From Eubacteriales bacterium (lineage in GTDB: Bacteria > Bacillota > Clostridia > Lachnospirales > Lachnospiraceae), in assembly GCA_030540255.1 (NCBI GenBank), contig JAUNWP010000003.1, positions 1 to 63,534 on the forward strand: 63,534 nt of DNA, in the 5' to 3' direction. This document shows positions 61,437-63,534 of the stretch, in pieces. Both the position numbers and the translations under genes were made by a program. The first letter of the stretch is position 1. Each line of letters starts with the position of its first letter. The notes under the pieces are model-generated. The model was not told the origin of the DNA and made no database searches. It worked only from the letters and a program-made list of their open reading frames with translations.

Positions 61437-62816
61437 ATGAAAAAGCTGTTTATTTATTTTACTGTTTTATGCATTTCTTTATTGATCCTATCTGCGTGTT
61501 CGCCAGGCCCTGAGACCGAGAACGGTTACGGAGGTGATCCCATGGAGTTTGAGAGCTTTAATTTGACAATGACCGGTACAATGGCGCATAGCGATGTATA
61601 TGCTGCGCAAAAGACTGAGGGCGGCGTTCATCTTGAGCATTATATAGAAACAAGCATGTGGGATGATGCGTTGGCAAGGTCTGTTGATATACGTCACACG
61701 ATCCGAGAGATAGATGGAGATGAGGCTCTGTATAAGGAGCTGTGCGCTGTGTTCGGAAACTGCAGAATAGATAAATGGGCAGGCTTTCGTGGGGAAAATC
61801 CGCCGGATGTTCTTGACGGAAGTTCCATGAGCTTTAATGCGGTACTGGCTGACGGAACTAAGGTGGATGCCTCCGGAAGCAATAATTTCCCGAAAAACTA
61901 TAGGATCTTTGTTCAGGAGATACAAAAGCTTATTAATGAAGAGAAGATCACCAAAGTTAAGTTTCGTGGAGACGGTTATGAAGTTACTCTGCCTGAAAGC
62001 TGGGTTGGGGTAGTGACAGCGGAATATTCGGATGGTATGGCGGCATTTTCGGTAGATCAAAATGATGGTAAGCTATTAACATTCTGCATAATCGATGATA
62101 ACAGCTTCGGCTATTCATCCAACAGTTATGAAGGATGTATTGATGTAGGACGCCTTTTATCTGGGGATGATGTAAGATTCATCACTGTACGCGACCATTA
62201 TGAAATAGATGCATATGCCGACAAGGTCTCTGAAGATGCACTTGCACTTTGGGAAAGCTATGAGAGTGATAAGCTTGCAATGGTCGAAAGCTTTCATGGT
62301 ATAGACGGATATGAGCTTTATCCGGAAAATGGAGATGTGTTATATGAGTCGGAGGCAATGAGGCTTGCGGATGATGCACGCAGCCTTTGGCTGTATCTGA
62401 ATTTTGCCGGTGAGTATGCGGGAGGCGAGAAACCGACAATAATAGACGGACGCAGTTATATAGTTATGTTTCCGCAAGATAAAGGCGTATATACGATAGA
62501 AGCTGTGCATGATGAGCTGTTAACGGTATTTTCCGAAGAATTTACAGATAAAATTATAAATAAAGCCGTTGCAGACAAGGATATTATCGAGTATGACGAT
62601 GATGTTTATGTTGCTTTCAAGAAAAAAGCGGGCAGCGAATCTTCAAACGGTTGGGTGGACAGTGTCAGGGATGAAGGAGACGGAAGATATACAGTTGTTA
62701 TGGCGGTGAGGAGATCGGGTACCGATACGCTTGAATATATTGATTTTCCTACAGAGAAAAATGCACAGGGCAAATTTGTGTTTTCGGCTTATCCTTACTG
62801 GGATGAATCAGAGTGA
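61437..62816 (+). CDS. Lipoprotein of unknown function
   Basis: 459 residues. Lipoprotein signal peptide with lipobox LSAC (Cys at about residue 21) and then an acidic external domain. No motif I recognise. The central region has Trp/Tyr/Gly segments suggesting a beta-rich fold. The ribosome-binding site is AAAGGAAG. It is surrounded by toxin-antitoxin remnants and a nuclease gene, and codon use is less biased than in core genes, so it may be acquired. Confidence 0.75.
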   Translation: MKKLFIYFTVLCISLLILSACSPGPETENGYGGDPMEFESFNLTMTGTMAHSDVYAAQKTEGGVHLEHYIETSMWDDALARSVDIRHTIREIDGDEALYKELCAVFGNCRIDKWAGFRGENPPDVLDGSSMSFNAVLADGTKVDASGSNNFPKNYRIFVQEIQKLINEEKITKVKFRGDGYEVTLPESWVGVVTAEYSDGMAAFSVDQNDGKLLTFCIIDDNSFGYSSNSYEGCIDVGRLLSGDDVRFITVRDHYEIDAYADKVSEDALALWESYESDKLAMVESFHGIDGYELYPENGDVLYESEAMRLADDARSLWLYLNFAGEYAGGEKPTIIDGRSYIVMFPQDKGVYTIEAVHDELLTVFSEEFTDKIINKAVADKDIIEYDDDVYVAFKKKAGSESSNGWVDSVRDEGDGRYTVVMAVRRSGTDTLEYIDFPTEKNAQGKFVFSAYPYWDESE

Positions 62817-62879
62817 TTCATGATCCTGCTATACAAACAAGATTTTTCGAAGATTGTCGGCAAATGTTAATGTAGGTGC

Positions 62880-62950
62880 CGAAAACTTCAAAGTTTAGTG
62901 GTGGCTGTCGTTGGGGACGGCGAAATACTCCAAAGTTTAGTGGGGGCTGA
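62880..62950 (+). repeat. Imperfect 42-base direct repeats
   Basis: CGAAAACTTCAAAGTTTAGT (from 62880) and CGAAATACTCCAAAGTTTAG (from 62921) each lead into a GTGG-GGCTG stretch, with a period of 42 at the CAAAGTTTAGTGG core. Such repeated end sequences occur at the termini of IS21-type elements, but no transposase is present, so this would be a solo end. That link is speculative. Confidence 0.55.
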
Positions 62951-62976
62951 TGCGAAATGAATCGGCCCCTGTTTTT
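62943..62976 (+). terminator. Terminator downstream of the lipoprotein gene
   Basis: GGGGCTGAT pairs with ATCGGCCCC, followed by TGTTTTT. The remaining sequence to 63224 is AT-rich and holds no other gene I can support. Confidence 0.7.
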
Positions 62977-63224
62977 AATATCCGGCATTTAATATCAGCT
63001 GTTTGTACATATTATCTAAAACTGTTTTGTAATTATCTATTTGCAATAATCTTGGTCATATGAAACAATGATATTACTTTCAGCAAGCCGTCGGTGACTT
63101 GCAGTATATACATTTTCATGAGCTTATAAACACATCTGAAAATATCTTGAGTATCTGTCAACATATTAACGCATGCATCAGGTCTGATTAGTGTGCATGC
63201 CACAGTCAAAAGGAGAATATGATA

Positions 63225-63534
63225 ATGAAAACAAGCGAAAGCAACAGTAATGCAGTATCTATGGATCTCAAAAGAACTATCGTCCCATTTCAGGAACAAA
63301 CCATCAGGAACAACTTCATGTTCGGAGAAGTTATGAAAGACGGAAATAACTGTAAAGAGTTTCTTGAGTTGGTGCTTAACAAGAGGATTCGTGAGCTTCA
63401 AATAATTCAGAATGAAAAATCCATACTTCCTCATCCTGATTATCACGGTGTCAGACTTGATGTATTTGTAAGGGATGATGAAGGAACAGCCTATAATATC
63501 GAGATGCAGGTGGCACGAGACCATATAGAACAGA
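63225..63534 (+). CDS. Rpn-family PD-(D/E)xK nuclease, 5' part
   Basis: ATG 63225 follows AGGAG at 63211. The open frame of 103 codons runs off the window. The segment IRNNFMFGEVMKDGNNCKEFLELVLNK region and then GVRLDVFVRDDEGTAYNIEMQVA carry the D...E-x-Q nuclease core of the Rpn (recombination-promoting nuclease/transposase_31) family. Members are often repeated in anaerobe genomes and mobile. Only the N-terminal part is visible. Confidence 0.85.
   Translation, partial: MKTSESNSNAVSMDLKRTIVPFQEQTIRNNFMFGEVMKDGNNCKEFLELVLNKRIRELQIIQNEKSILPHPDYHGVRLDVFVRDDEGTAYNIEMQVARDHIEQ

Noticed and set aside
63033..63524. 163-codon minus-strand ORF at the window end
   Set aside because: The plus strand encodes a recognisable Rpn-family nuclease with a good ribosome-binding site over the same bases.

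Overview
The window looks like a chromosomal segment of an anaerobic, fermentative member of the Lachnospiraceae (Clostridia, Bacillota). The order of housekeeping genes follows the Bacillus/Clostridium origin-proximal pattern: gmk-like/holB/ricT/trmN6/rsmI, dnaX/ybaB/recR and pth/mfd/HU/rqcP/divIC/tilS/hpt/ftsH. The fermentation enzymes are AdhE and pyruvate:ferredoxin oxidoreductase. Ribosome-binding sites are strong AGGAGG types, some genes start with TTG, and intergenic DNA is AT-rich. No genus is claimed; Butyrivibrio/Roseburia-like relatives are my best guess.

Layout. 1-600: five tRNA genes (Asp, Tyr, Val, initiator Met, Lys). 939-2882: oleate hydratase with an unusual hydrophobic N-terminal extension. 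3150-3600: tRNA-Phe followed by a tandem, hairpin-forming repeat. 3855-9797: membrane protein, guanylate kinase-like, holB, ricT, trmN6, rsmI. 9934-16397: lipoprotein, metG, traX-like, tatD, SRP RNA, rsmA and an NrdG-like radical SAM protein. 16541-21655: tadA (minus strand), then an operon of LRR protein, membrane zinc-ribbon protein, DUF2201-type vWA protein and MoxR-type ATPase. 21794-27865: dnaX, ybaB, recR, a large TPR/disordered protein and a CvpA-like membrane protein. 28325-37022: adhE, MATE exporter, minus-strand tRNA-Glu/Asn, nifJ. 37230-40369: SDR oxidoreductase, then a Re-citrate/isopropylmalate synthase-family gene coupled to a GntR regulator. 40370-46737: a block of structured repeats, HIT protein, coiled-coil membrane protein, asnS and an unusual YhaO/YhaN-like pair. 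46830-49625: FAD oxidoreductase and a DUF4143 ATPase behind paired palindromes. 49765-59798: pth, mfd, HU, rqcP, divIC, tilS, hpt, ftsH and a FliB-like protein. 59923-63534: accessory DNA at a tRNA-Phe/tRNA-Gly pair, with toxin-antitoxin remnants, a lipoprotein and the 5' part of an Rpn-family nuclease.

Most genes are core metabolism and information processing in tight, often overlapping operons. Less ordinary items are: (i) two families of multi-hairpin intergenic repeats, each present more than once, whose copies differ by compensatory base changes; (ii) a SbcD/YhaO-like protein that has lost nearly all its metal-ligand motifs next to a short YhaN-like ATPase with a membrane hairpin; (iii) a MoxR/vWA operon whose metallopeptidase-like motif is degenerate; and (iv) a zeta-type toxin cut inside its Walker A motif exactly where a terminator repeat begins.
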